From Pseudomonas sp. GM80 (GTDB lineage Bacteria > Pseudomonadota > Gammaproteobacteria > Pseudomonadales > Pseudomonadaceae), in the NCBI RefSeq assembly GCF_000282515.1, contig NZ_AKJD01000053.1, positions 1-47,825 on the forward strand: a stretch of 47,825 bases of DNA. Reading direction: 5' to 3'. Shown here one piece after another: positions 17,990 through 24,802 of the stretch. The position numbers and the translations under genes are program-made. The notes under the pieces were generated by a model. The model was not told where the DNA came from and did no database searches. It saw only the letters and a program-made list of their open reading frames with translations. Every line of letters starts with the position of its first letter. Positions within the stretch are counted from its first letter, which is position 1.

Positions 17990-18031
17990 ATGTCTATCGC
18001 AACGAACAGGACAACACAGCGAGATGCCAAG

Positions 18032-19579
18032 ATGGCCAACTCAACGCTCTTCAACACGCAATCGAATCACCTGCCGGCCTGCGACACCTTGAATGCTTCC
18101 GGTGCCAGCGCTTATGCCTACAGCCCGAAGCACCAACTGGCGCAATTGGCTGTGACCGGTTGCCTGAACCAGACCTTTTACGCCTCCGCAGAAAGTCAGC
18201 TGGATCAAGTGTTGAAGCTGGTGGCCGAACTCGACAGTCGCTTCGTGGCGAAAGCCGCGATCTACGCTCGCAAGAAAGGGCACATGAAAGACATGCCGGC
18301 ATTGCTGCTGGCGGCATTGACCGCGCAGCGTTCAAGTCTGGTGCCAGAGGTTTTCGAGCAAGTGATCGACAGCGGCAAGATGTTGCGCAACTTTGTGCAG
18401 ATCCTCCGTAGCGGTGCCACCGGGCGTAAATCCCTTGGCTCGCAACCCAAGCGTCTGGTGCAGAACTGGCTGAACAGCGCGACCGAGCGGCAACTGCTGC
18501 AAGCGTCGATCGGCAATCAACCGTCGTTGGCGGACGTGGTGAAGATGGTTCACCCCAAACCTGCCGAAGCGTGGCGCGAAGCGTTTTTCGCCTGGTTGAT
18601 CGGCAAACCGGTGGAGGCAAAAGCCTTGCCGGAGCTGACCCGCGATTTGCTGGCGTTTCGCAGCGGCGCGAGTGATGAGGTGCCGGCGGTGCCGTTTCAG
18701 TTGCTCGGCAACGAAACACTGAGCAAGGAACAATGGGCCAATCAAGCCCGCAACATGGGCTGGCAGGGACTGCGCATCAACCTCAACACCCTGGCGCGGC
18801 ACGGCGCGTTTGAAGTGCCGGGGTGCATCGACTATGTCGCGGCGCGATTGGCCGATCCACAGGAAGTGGCGAAGGCGCGGGTGTATCCGTACCAGTTGTT
18901 GTCGGCTTATCGGATGATGGGCGAAAACACCCCGGCAGCGATCCGCGACGCCTTGCAGGAGGCCCTGGAGTTGTCGCTGGCCAACGTGCCCACGCTTGAG
19001 GGCGCGGTGGTGGTTTGCCCGGATGTGTCGGGTTCGATGGGCAGTCCGGTGACCGGTTATCGCCCTGGTGCGACCTCGCAGGTGCGCTGCATCGACGTGG
19101 CGGCGCTGGTCGCCGCAGCGGTCTTGCGTAAACAGCCGGCTGCGCGGGTCATGCCGTTCGAGGTCGATGTGGTGGATATCCAGCTCAACCCGCGTGACAG
19201 TGTGATCAGCAACGCCGAGAAGCTCGCCGGCATTTTTGGCGGCGGCACCAACTGCTCGGCACCGCTGAAGAGGTTGGCGGACAGCAAGGCCAGGGTCGAT
19301 ACGTTGATCATGGTCTCGGACAACGAATCGTGGATCGATACGCAGCGTCGCGGTGCCAGCGAGACGATGCGTCAATGGGAGCGGATCAAGAAGCTCAACC
19401 CACAGGCAAGGCTGGTGTGCATCGACATCCAGCCAGGCCATGCAACACAAGCGGCGGATCGCGATGACATCTTGAATGTCGGCGGTTTCAGCGATGCGGT
19501 GTTCGACGTGATCGAGCAGTTCACCGGCGGCCAATACAGTGCGCAGCACTGGGTCGAGGCGATCGAAAGCGCGTCATGA
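18032..19579 (+). CDS. rsr: Rsr, bacterial Ro60-like TROVE domain RNA-binding protein
   Basis: A 515-residue orthologue of Ro60. The TROVE HEAT-repeat ring spans about residues 20-310 (for example KAAIYARKKGHMKDMPALLL and VYPYQLLSAYRMMG). A C-terminal von Willebrand A-like domain follows, with an intact MIDAS start DVSGSMGS (D331, S333, S335) and later MVSDNESW. In bacteria Ro binds Y RNAs and couples to exonucleases or RNA repair. The start at 18032 was chosen because the sigma-54 promoter at 17974-17989 would start transcription near 18000. Three Y-RNA-like elements follow directly downstream. Confidence 0.93.
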   Translation: MANSTLFNTQSNHLPACDTLNASGASAYAYSPKHQLAQLAVTGCLNQTFYASAESQLDQVLKLVAELDSRFVAKAAIYARKKGHMKDMPALLLAALTAQRSSLVPEVFEQVIDSGKMLRNFVQILRSGATGRKSLGSQPKRLVQNWLNSATERQLLQASIGNQPSLADVVKMVHPKPAEAWREAFFAWLIGKPVEAKALPELTRDLLAFRSGASDEVPAVPFQLLGNETLSKEQWANQARNMGWQGLRINLNTLARHGAFEVPGCIDYVAARLADPQEVAKARVYPYQLLSAYRMMGENTPAAIRDALQEALELSLANVPTLEGAVVVCPDVSGSMGSPVTGYRPGATSQVRCIDVAALVAAAVLRKQPAARVMPFEVDVVDIQLNPRDSVISNAEKLAGIFGGGTNCSAPLKRLADSKARVDTLIMVSDNESWIDTQRRGASETMRQWERIKKLNPQARLVCIDIQPGHATQAADRDDILNVGGFSDAVFDVIEQFTGGQYSAQHWVEAIESAS

Positions 19580-19593
19580 ATTGATTGATCACC

Positions 19594-19651
19594 GGCGCTG
19601 AATGCCGATGGGACTACATCCAAAACGTCTCATCAAGCCCTTGTCAGCGCC
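19594..19651 (+). ncRNA. Y-RNA-like element 1 (no tRNA-like module)
   Basis: The closing stem GGCGCTGA (19594-19601) pairs with TCAGCGCC (19644-19651) over eight perfect pairs. The inner stem GATGGGAC (19607-19614) pairs with GTCTCATC (19627-19634), with one G-U. The terminal loop is TACATCCAAAAC. Between the stems lie ATGCC on the 5' side and AAGCCCTTG on the 3' side. The same plan in the next two elements identifies it as a Ro-binding stem type. It lacks any T-arm or D-arm. Confidence 0.75.
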
Positions 19652-19657
19652 AGTGAC

Positions 19658-19743
19658 GGCACGAATGCCTGATGGCTGTACATCCAAGGCCGGTTAAGTC
19701 CGGAGCGCGGCAACGCGCAACAGTCATCAACTTTTGTCGTGCC
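19658..19743 (+). ncRNA. Y-RNA-like element 2 (partial tRNA mimic)
   Basis: The closing stem GGCACGA (19658-19664) pairs with TCGTGCC (19737-19743), and the inner stem TGATGGCTG (19670-19678) with CAGTCATCA (19721-19729), with one G-U. The loop begins TACATCC. It then has a T-arm-like hairpin CCGG-TTAAGT-CCGG (19690-19703) and a five-pair hairpin GCGCG-GCAA-CGCGC (19705-19718) with a GNRA loop, at the place of the acceptor mimic in element 3. No D-arm is present. ACC and six T follow at 19747-19752. Confidence 0.78.
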
Positions 19744-19746
19744 ACC

Positions 19747-19752
19747 TTTTTT
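19747..19752 (+). terminator. T-run after Y element 2, possible terminator or attenuator
   Basis: Six T follow the GGCACGA/TCGTGCC closing stem of Y element 2 by three bases. The layout resembles an intrinsic terminator, though the stem closes a large branched loop. It could give a short transcript ending after element 2, with readthrough into element 3 and rtcB. Confidence 0.4.
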
Positions 19753-19762
19753 GCGGTTATTG

Positions 19763-19865
19763 GCAGCGAATGCGACAGGCACTACATCGGAAAGCGGGTT
19801 CGACTCCCGCCCCGGCAACGGGGGCTCAACTGGCAGAGCCACAGTGCCTGTGTTTTTGTCGCTGC
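19763..19865 (+). ncRNA. yrlA: YrlA-type Y RNA with complete permuted tRNA mimic
   Basis: The closing stem GCAGCGA (19763-19769) pairs with TCGCTGC (19859-19865), and the inner stem ACAGGCAC (19775-19782) with GTGCCTGT (19844-19851). Inside lies a perfect T-arm: GCGGG, loop TTCGACT, CCCGC (19794-19810). An acceptor-like hairpin CCCG-GCAA-CGGG (19811-19822) and a D-arm GGCTC, loop AACTGGCA, GAGCC (19823-19840) follow. T-arm before D-arm is the reverse of a tRNA and there is no anticodon arm, as in the YrlA Y RNAs that mimic tRNA and are found beside rsr genes. Placement between rsr and rtcB supports this. Confidence 0.9.
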
Positions 19866-19915
19866 GACTTACAGAACAACGCCGAATCATCGGCCAATGA
19901 ATAAAGAATGAAGAC

Positions 19916-21142
19916 ATGAAAGAACACACTTACCAACTGCTCGAAGTCGCCAACGGCAAACCGATCAAACTCTGGACCGAAGGCGTCCCGGTGGAAAAAG
20001 AGGCCCGCGAGCAGTTGATGAACACCGCGAAAATGCCGTTCATCTTCAAACATCTGGCGGTCATGCCGGACGTACACCTGGGCAAGGGTTCGACCATCGG
20101 CAGCGTGATCCCGACCGTCGGCGCGATCATTCCGGCCGCAGTAGGCGTCGACATCGGCTGCGGCATGATCGCCGCGCGCACGTCGCTGACGGCCGCTGAT
20201 TTGCCGGACAACCTGCTCGGTCTGCGCAGCGCCATCGAGCAAGCCGTGCCGCATGGCCGCAGTTCAAACCGTTCGCGACGCGACAAGGGCGCCTGGGATG
20301 AAATCCCGCAGCAAGCCGATCAGGCCTGGGCGGGACTGCAACCACGGTTCAAATTGATTACCGACAAGTACCCGAGACTGGCCAACACCAACAACCGTGG
20401 GCACCTCGGTACGCTCGGCAGCGGCAACCACTTCATTGAAGTGTGCCTGGATGAAGCCAACCGGGTCTGGTTCATGTTGCACAGTGGCTCGCGCGGTGTC
20501 GGCAACGCCATCGGCAACCTGTTCATCCAGATGGCTCAGGCGGATATGCGTCAGCACATCGCCAACCTGCCGGACCGTGACCTGGCCTACTTCGAAGAAG
20601 GCAGCCAGCACTTTGATGATTATGTCGAAGCAGTGGGGTGGGCGCAGGACTTCGCCAGGCAAAACCGTGAGCTGATGATGCGCGCGGTAATTCAGGCGAC
20701 TCGACAGATTATTCGCAAGCCGTTTGAAGTGGCGCTGGAAGCGGTCAACTGCCACCACAACTACGTGCAGAAAGAGCGGCATTTTGGTGAAGAGGTGCTG
20801 GTCACCCGCAAAGGCGCGGTGTCGGCGAAGAAGGGCGAGTTGGGGATTATTCCGGGCTCGATGGGCGCCAAGAGTTTCATCGTTCGCGGTCTGGGCAACG
20901 AAGAGTCGTTCAGCTCCTGCAGCCACGGTGCCGGCCGCACCATGAGCCGCACCAAGGCGAAGAACACCTTCACCGTCGAAGATCAGATTCGCGCCACTGC
21001 CCACGTCGAGTGCCGCAAGGACGAAGCGGTGATCGACGAAATTCCGATGGCCTACAAGGACATCGACAAAGTCATGCACGCCCAGCGTGAGCTGGTGGAA
21101 GTGCTGCACACCTTGCGTCAGGTGGTGTGCGTCAAAGGATAA
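19916..21142 (+). CDS. rtcB: RtcB, 3'-phosphate/5'-hydroxyl RNA ligase
   Basis: A 408-residue RNA-splicing ligase, the same length as the E. coli enzyme. Conserved features are DVHLGKGSTIGSVIPT, the metal cluster GVDIGCGM (C82), GTLGSGNHFIE, HSGSRGVG and the guanylylated histidine H337 in SCSHGAGRTMSR. RtcB joins 2',3'-cyclic or 3'-phosphate ends to 5'-OH ends using GTP and Mn(II). Clients in bacteria include cleaved tRNAs and rRNA fragments. The gene lies downstream of the Y-RNA array in the sigma-54 unit and is followed by a nucleotidyltransferase gene after 14 bases. Confidence 0.96.
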   Translation: MKEHTYQLLEVANGKPIKLWTEGVPVEKEAREQLMNTAKMPFIFKHLAVMPDVHLGKGSTIGSVIPTVGAIIPAAVGVDIGCGMIAARTSLTAADLPDNLLGLRSAIEQAVPHGRSSNRSRRDKGAWDEIPQQADQAWAGLQPRFKLITDKYPRLANTNNRGHLGTLGSGNHFIEVCLDEANRVWFMLHSGSRGVGNAIGNLFIQMAQADMRQHIANLPDRDLAYFEEGSQHFDDYVEAVGWAQDFARQNRELMMRAVIQATRQIIRKPFEVALEAVNCHHNYVQKERHFGEEVLVTRKGAVSAKKGELGIIPGSMGAKSFIVRGLGNEESFSSCSHGAGRTMSRTKAKNTFTVEDQIRATAHVECRKDEAVIDEIPMAYKDIDKVMHAQRELVEVLHTLRQVVCVKG

Positions 21143-21156
21143 AAGGAAAGCAGGTC

Positions 21157-21945
21157 ATGGAACTGAAAGAGCGTCATCCGCTGTGCGACACGATGCGTGC
21201 GCGGGTAATGGAAGAGCTGGCGCGCCTTGAGCGTGAACGCAATGTCACCGTTTTGTATGCCTGTGAGTCCGGCAGCCGGGCCTGGGGTTTTGCCTCGACC
21301 GACAGTGATTACGACGTGCGGTTTGTTTATGTGGAGAAGCCCGAGTGGTTCGTCCAGGTCGATACGCCACGTGACGTGATCGAACGTCCGCTGGACGATG
21401 AGCTCGACGTCAGTGGCTGGGAACTGCGCAAGACCCTTGGGTTGTTGCGCAAGTCCAATCCGACGTTGCTCGAGTGGCTCGATTCGCCACTGGTTTATCG
21501 CAGCGAAACCGCTCAAGTGGCACAGCTGCGCGAACTCGCTGAAGCGTTCTACAGCCCGCCAGCGGCGCGCAATCACTATCTGTCGATGGCGAAGAAGAAC
21601 TTCCGCGGTTACCTGCAAGGGGAAACCGTACGGTTCAAAAAGTACTTCTACGTGCTGCGGCCGCTGCTGGCGGTGCGCTGGATCGACCAGGGCCGAGGCC
21701 GACCGCCGATGACCTTCGCCGATCTGCTGACCACGGTCGACGACCGCGCGCTGCTCGCTGAAGTCGACGAACTGCTGGCCCTCAAACGCAATGCCGACGA
21801 AAGCGCCTACGGGCCGCGTCGTCCGGCGCTGCACGGGTTCATCGCCGCCGAGCTTGAGCGCGAAGTGCCCACATTACTCAGAACGTCGGAAGACTCGCGA
21901 CGCCTGGATCGGTACCTCAGGGAAACCGTCGGGTTGTACGCGTAA
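21157..21945 (+). CDS. Nucleotidyltransferase of the RNA repair operon (COG3541 type)
   Basis: A 262-residue protein with a DNA polymerase beta-type nucleotidyltransferase core. G39-S40 in ESGSRAWGFAS is followed by the acidic pair D51 and D53 in TDSDYDVRFVY, matching the GSx(n)DxD signature. A helical C-terminal region extends from about 100 (SNPTLLEWLDSPLVYRS and KKNFRGYLQGETVRFKKYFY). Members of this family are often found in rtc operons but their substrate is not established; transfer of a nucleotide to RNA ends or to tRNA-like RNA is an inference. ATG 21157 is chosen over an upstream in-frame start that overlaps rtcB; a purine-rich ribosome site precedes it. Confidence 0.85.
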   Translation: MELKERHPLCDTMRARVMEELARLERERNVTVLYACESGSRAWGFASTDSDYDVRFVYVEKPEWFVQVDTPRDVIERPLDDELDVSGWELRKTLGLLRKSNPTLLEWLDSPLVYRSETAQVAQLRELAEAFYSPPAARNHYLSMAKKNFRGYLQGETVRFKKYFYVLRPLLAVRWIDQGRGRPPMTFADLLTTVDDRALLAEVDELLALKRNADESAYGPRRPALHGFIAAELEREVPTLLRTSEDSRRLDRYLRETVGLYA

Positions 21946-21953
21946 GGAATGCA

Positions 21954-22979
21954 ATGAAACAGGAAGTGATAGAACTGGACGGTGCCATCGGTGGCGGCCA
22001 GGTGTTGCGCAGTGCCTTGAGCCTGTCGATGCTGACAGGCCGGGCGTTTCGCATTAAACAGATCCGCGCCAAACGCAGCCGTCCGGGGCTGTTGAGGCAA
22101 CATTTGACGGCGGTCATGGCGGCGGCCGAGGTTTGCGGCGCGACGGTTGCCGGTGCGCAGTTGGGCTCGCAAGCGTTGAGTTTTGAACCCGGTGCGATTC
22201 GCTCGGGCGATTACCAGTTCGCCATCGGCACGGCCGGCAGTTGCACGCTGGTGTTGCAGACCTTGTTGCCGGCCCTGTTGCGGGCACCGCAGGCGAGTCG
22301 GGTGCGCATCTCGGGTGGTACGCACAACCCGCTGGCGCCGCCGACCGATTTCCTCGCGCGCAGTTGGCTGCCGCTGTTGCGGCGGATGGGCGCCAACGTC
22401 GAGCTGGGCTTGTTGCGACATGGGTTTGTCCCGGCAGGCGGTGGCGAGATTGAGGTGAACGTGCAGCCGTCGAATCTGACGCGGCTGGATCTGTGCGAAC
22501 GCGGCGAGGCCATCTCGCAACAGGCATCGGCGCTCACCGCCGGGCTGGCGCCGACGGTGGCCGAACGTGAGCTGAGCCAGGTGGCCAAGCGCTTGAGTCT
22601 GCCGCCTGCGGCGCTGCAACATGTCACGCTCGATGCGGCGCGGGGCCCGGGCAATGTGTTGTTGCTAGAGTACGCATTCGAGCACGTCACCGAAGTGTTC
22701 AGCGCGTTTGGCCAAGTGTCGCTACGGGCTGAAAAGGTAGCTGATGCCGCGATCAATCAGGCCGCCGACTGGTTGCGCAGTGGTGCTGCGGTGGCCGAGC
22801 ATTTGGCCGATCAGTTGCTGTTGCCAATGGCGCTGGCCGGTGGTGGCTCGTTCACCACGCCACGCATGACCGAGCATCTGCACAGCAATATCGCGGTGAT
22901 CGAGTTGTTTTTGCCGGTTCGCATCGATTGTCGGGAGGAGGGCGCTGATCGATTGCGCGTTGAGGTCATCGCCAACTGA
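21954..22979 (+). CDS. rtcA: RtcA, RNA 3'-terminal phosphate cyclase
   Basis: A 341-residue enzyme that converts RNA 3'-phosphate to 2',3'-cyclic phosphate with ATP, the substrate form RtcB can use. Signature blocks are ELDGAIGGGQVLRSALSLSM at the N-terminus, RGPGNVLLLEYAFEHVTEVF near 240, and the adenylylated histidine H308 in TEHLHSNIAVIELFLP. The gene starts eight bases after the nucleotidyltransferase gene and ends the operon at a strong terminator (22992-23032). Confidence 0.95.
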   Translation: MKQEVIELDGAIGGGQVLRSALSLSMLTGRAFRIKQIRAKRSRPGLLRQHLTAVMAAAEVCGATVAGAQLGSQALSFEPGAIRSGDYQFAIGTAGSCTLVLQTLLPALLRAPQASRVRISGGTHNPLAPPTDFLARSWLPLLRRMGANVELGLLRHGFVPAGGGEIEVNVQPSNLTRLDLCERGEAISQQASALTAGLAPTVAERELSQVAKRLSLPPAALQHVTLDAARGPGNVLLLEYAFEHVTEVFSAFGQVSLRAEKVADAAINQAADWLRSGAAVAEHLADQLLLPMALAGGGSFTTPRMTEHLHSNIAVIELFLPVRIDCREEGADRLRVEVIAN

Positions 22980-22991
22980 TTGCCAGGCCAG

Positions 22992-23032
22992 GGGCGGTGG
23001 GATTTCATCAGGAAATCCCGCCGCCCTTTTTT
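22992..23032 (+). terminator. Rho-independent terminator of the rtc operon
   Basis: GGGCGGTGGGATTTC (22992-23006) pairs with GAAATCCCGCCGCCC (23012-23026) over 15 pairs with one G-U, around a five-base loop, and is followed by six T. Confidence 0.93.
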
Positions 23033-23130
23033 ACGTCCGCAAAAAACTCGCGAAAGGCGGCAAATTGCTGGCCCCCGGATTTTTGCTTCCCCGGCAAAAT
23101 CGCCTTTTTTCAAAAGGTTAGGTTGGCTCT

Positions 23131-23460
23131 ATGCGGACGATTGTCATCACCGTTGCAACGCTTTCCCTGGCTGTCCTCGCCACTGGGGTGCAGGCGAAAG
23201 AGTTGAGTAAAAGCCATCGCTTTGCCTGCACCTGGGGCTCGGACATTGCTGCCGGTGCCCAGCAATCGAAGCTGTCGGGCGTCTCGCTTTATGGCGCACG
23301 TAAACAATTGCAGGTACGTCGCTTCCAGCAGCCGTGGATGCGCATGACCGCGATGGGGATTGTCGAGCAAACCTACAACAGCACGTCGAAGCTCAAACCG
23401 GCGGCGGTCAAGCAGACCTATTACGAACAATGCGTGCGCCACGAATTGGCCCAGCGTTAA
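23131..23460 (+). CDS. Small exported protein of unknown function
   Basis: A 109-residue product with a signal peptide (MRTIVITVATLSLAVLATGV, cleavage near VQA at 20-22). The mature part is basic and has two cysteines (FACTWGSD and YEQCVRHE) that could pair in the periplasm. No known catalytic motif was recognised. It stands alone between the rtc terminator and its own terminator at 23464-23495, so it is a monocistronic gene. Confidence 0.75.
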   Translation: MRTIVITVATLSLAVLATGVQAKELSKSHRFACTWGSDIAAGAQQSKLSGVSLYGARKQLQVRRFQQPWMRMTAMGIVEQTYNSTSKLKPAAVKQTYYEQCVRHELAQR

Positions 23461-23463
23461 TAC

Positions 23464-23495
23464 AAAAAGCCCAACCTGAACAGGTTGGGCTTTTT
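23464..23495. terminator. Bidirectional rho-independent terminator
   Basis: AAAAAGCCCAACCTG (23464-23478) and CAGGTTGGGCTTTTT (23481-23495) are perfect complements. The hairpin serves the rightward exported-protein gene and the leftward VOC gene. Confidence 0.93.
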
Positions 23496-23518
23496 CATGG
23501 CTGACGAAAATCTCAGCG

Positions 23519-23932
23519 TTACTTCTCACTCTCGCAATTGACCATCCACGACGCGCCAAAGCGATCCACCAACATGCCGAAGCGCGCAGCCCAGAACGTC
23601 GCCTCCAGCGGCATGTCGACGCGGCCGTCCTTGGCCAGGGCGTTAAACACTCGCTCGGCTTCAGCGATGCTGTCGACGTTCAGCGAAATCGAGCAGCCAC
23701 TCATGCCCTGGGTGGGGCGGTCGGGTGTGGTGTCCGAGGCCATCATCCTCTGATCGCCGACCTTCAGGCAGGTATGGATGATCAGACCATGATGTTCTTT
23801 GGGCACATGTTCGGCAGCAGGTGTTTCGCCGAACGTCATCATCGCCTCAAGCGTTCCTTGCAGGGCTTGCGCATAAAAGGTGAAGGCTTCGCGGCAGTCA
23901 CCATTGAAGATCAGGTACGGGTTGATTTTCAT
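23519..23932 (-). CDS. VOC/PhnB-like glyoxalase-fold protein
   Basis: A 137-residue member of the PhnB (vicinal oxygen chelate) family, recognised by the opening MKINPYLIFNGDCREAFTFY, the middle HTCLKVGDQRMMASDTTP and the C-terminal WAARFGMLVDRFGASWMVN. These bicyclic beta-alpha-beta proteins often bind a metal, but the reaction is not defined for this subgroup. It appears monocistronic, sharing a terminator with the gene to its left. The length is normal. Confidence 0.85.
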   Translation of the reverse strand: MKINPYLIFNGDCREAFTFYAQALQGTLEAMMTFGETPAAEHVPKEHHGLIIHTCLKVGDQRMMASDTTPDRPTQGMSGCSISLNVDSIAEAERVFNALAKDGRVDMPLEATFWAARFGMLVDRFGASWMVNCESEK

Positions 23933-24090
23933 CTCTCTGCTCCCGGCAGTCAGGCGCGGAGCGTGGCGAGGGTTCGCCGGGTTCCGCGATGGCGGTTAAA
24001 ACATAGCAGAGCGTTGGACGTCGGGACGGGCAGAGTCTTCCAGACGTTTTTCTTATGAGAAATGCTGGGTTTAGCACTGCACTGGTCTGC

Positions 24091-24678
24091 CTAATCGACG
24101 ATGACGCGATCGCCGCCCAGGCAAATTGACAATTGGTGGCCTTGTTTATCGAATGCGCAACTCGGCAGCGGCTTTTGCAGGGCGTTTTTTATCGGAAACC
24201 CGACAAACAACAGGGCGATGAGCAGTGCCACGACGAACTGGCCGATGAGGAGAGGGCGGGACGGTAGAGCGGTGGTCTTGAAGCGCGGGCGCAGGAACAG
24301 CCCCAAGGCCACAAAGGCGGCACCGGTCAACATGGCTCGGCCGATTTCGTCTGGACTGACGCTATAGATCAACTGATCCGCATTGTCTGGATAGTTGAGG
24401 TAGCAAAAGGTGCCAATGCCCAAAGTAGAAACGCCTGCGCCGACGCAGGCAAAAATCGATCCCGGCGTGCGCAAGATCAAGGTCAACAACATTCCCGTCA
24501 CGGCCATGAGCCAGCCGCCGTTGAACACTAGCCCGTTCATGCCGCCCATCAAGGTGCCGCCGACGTCGGTCGGTTTCAATAGCTTCCAGTCAGTGAAAAC
24601 GATGTGCGCCAGCAGTGACAGCGCGGCAAGCCAGCAGATCAGGTAGTAAATCCATAAAGCTTTGGGGCGGGTTAACAC
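24091..24678 (-). CDS. Four-span inner-membrane protein of unknown function
   Basis: A 195-residue hydrophobic protein with spans near LWIYYLICWLAALSLLAHIV, GLVFNGGWLMAVTGMLLTLI, AMLTGAAFVALGLFL and LLIGQFVVALLIALLFVGF, then a short tail with two cysteines (SCAFDKQGHQLSICLGG). The GTG at 24678 is preferred to an ATG at 24783, because AAAAGGA lies just upstream at the right spacing and the extra 35 residues would be hydrophilic and unlike a membrane start. No family was recognised. It is divergent from the ABC exporter gene. Confidence 0.65.
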   Translation of the reverse strand: MLTRPKALWIYYLICWLAALSLLAHIVFTDWKLLKPTDVGGTLMGGMNGLVFNGGWLMAVTGMLLTLILRTPGSIFACVGAGVSTLGIGTFCYLNYPDNADQLIYSVSPDEIGRAMLTGAAFVALGLFLRPRFKTTALPSRPLLIGQFVVALLIALLFVGFPIKNALQKPLPSCAFDKQGHQLSICLGGDRVIVD

Positions 24679-24802
24679 ACGCAGTCCTTTTCGTGGTGTC
24701 GGGGAGGGCGCCAGTATGCCGAGGAACCTTTGCGGTGTGAAATTCAGTGGTGGCGCTGGAGTACCATGAGCCACTGTCATCATCTGCAGAGCTTATTACC
24801 GC

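Larger units (their letters stand above)
19580..19915 (+). other. Non-coding interval between rsr and rtcB carrying three Y-RNA-like elements
   Basis: No protein gene fits here. The interval is filled by three consecutive stem-loop units (19594-19651, 19658-19743, 19763-19865). They share a closing stem, a 5' GAATGC, a TACATC at the start of the loop and a 3' TTGTC. The last 50 bases before rtcB are unstructured and hold a weak ribosome site. Confidence 0.8.

Noticed and set aside
19794..19840. Possible tRNA gene
   Set aside because: T-arm and D-arm are perfect but in reversed order, with no anticodon arm and no CCA-bearing acceptor stem. It is part of a Y RNA.
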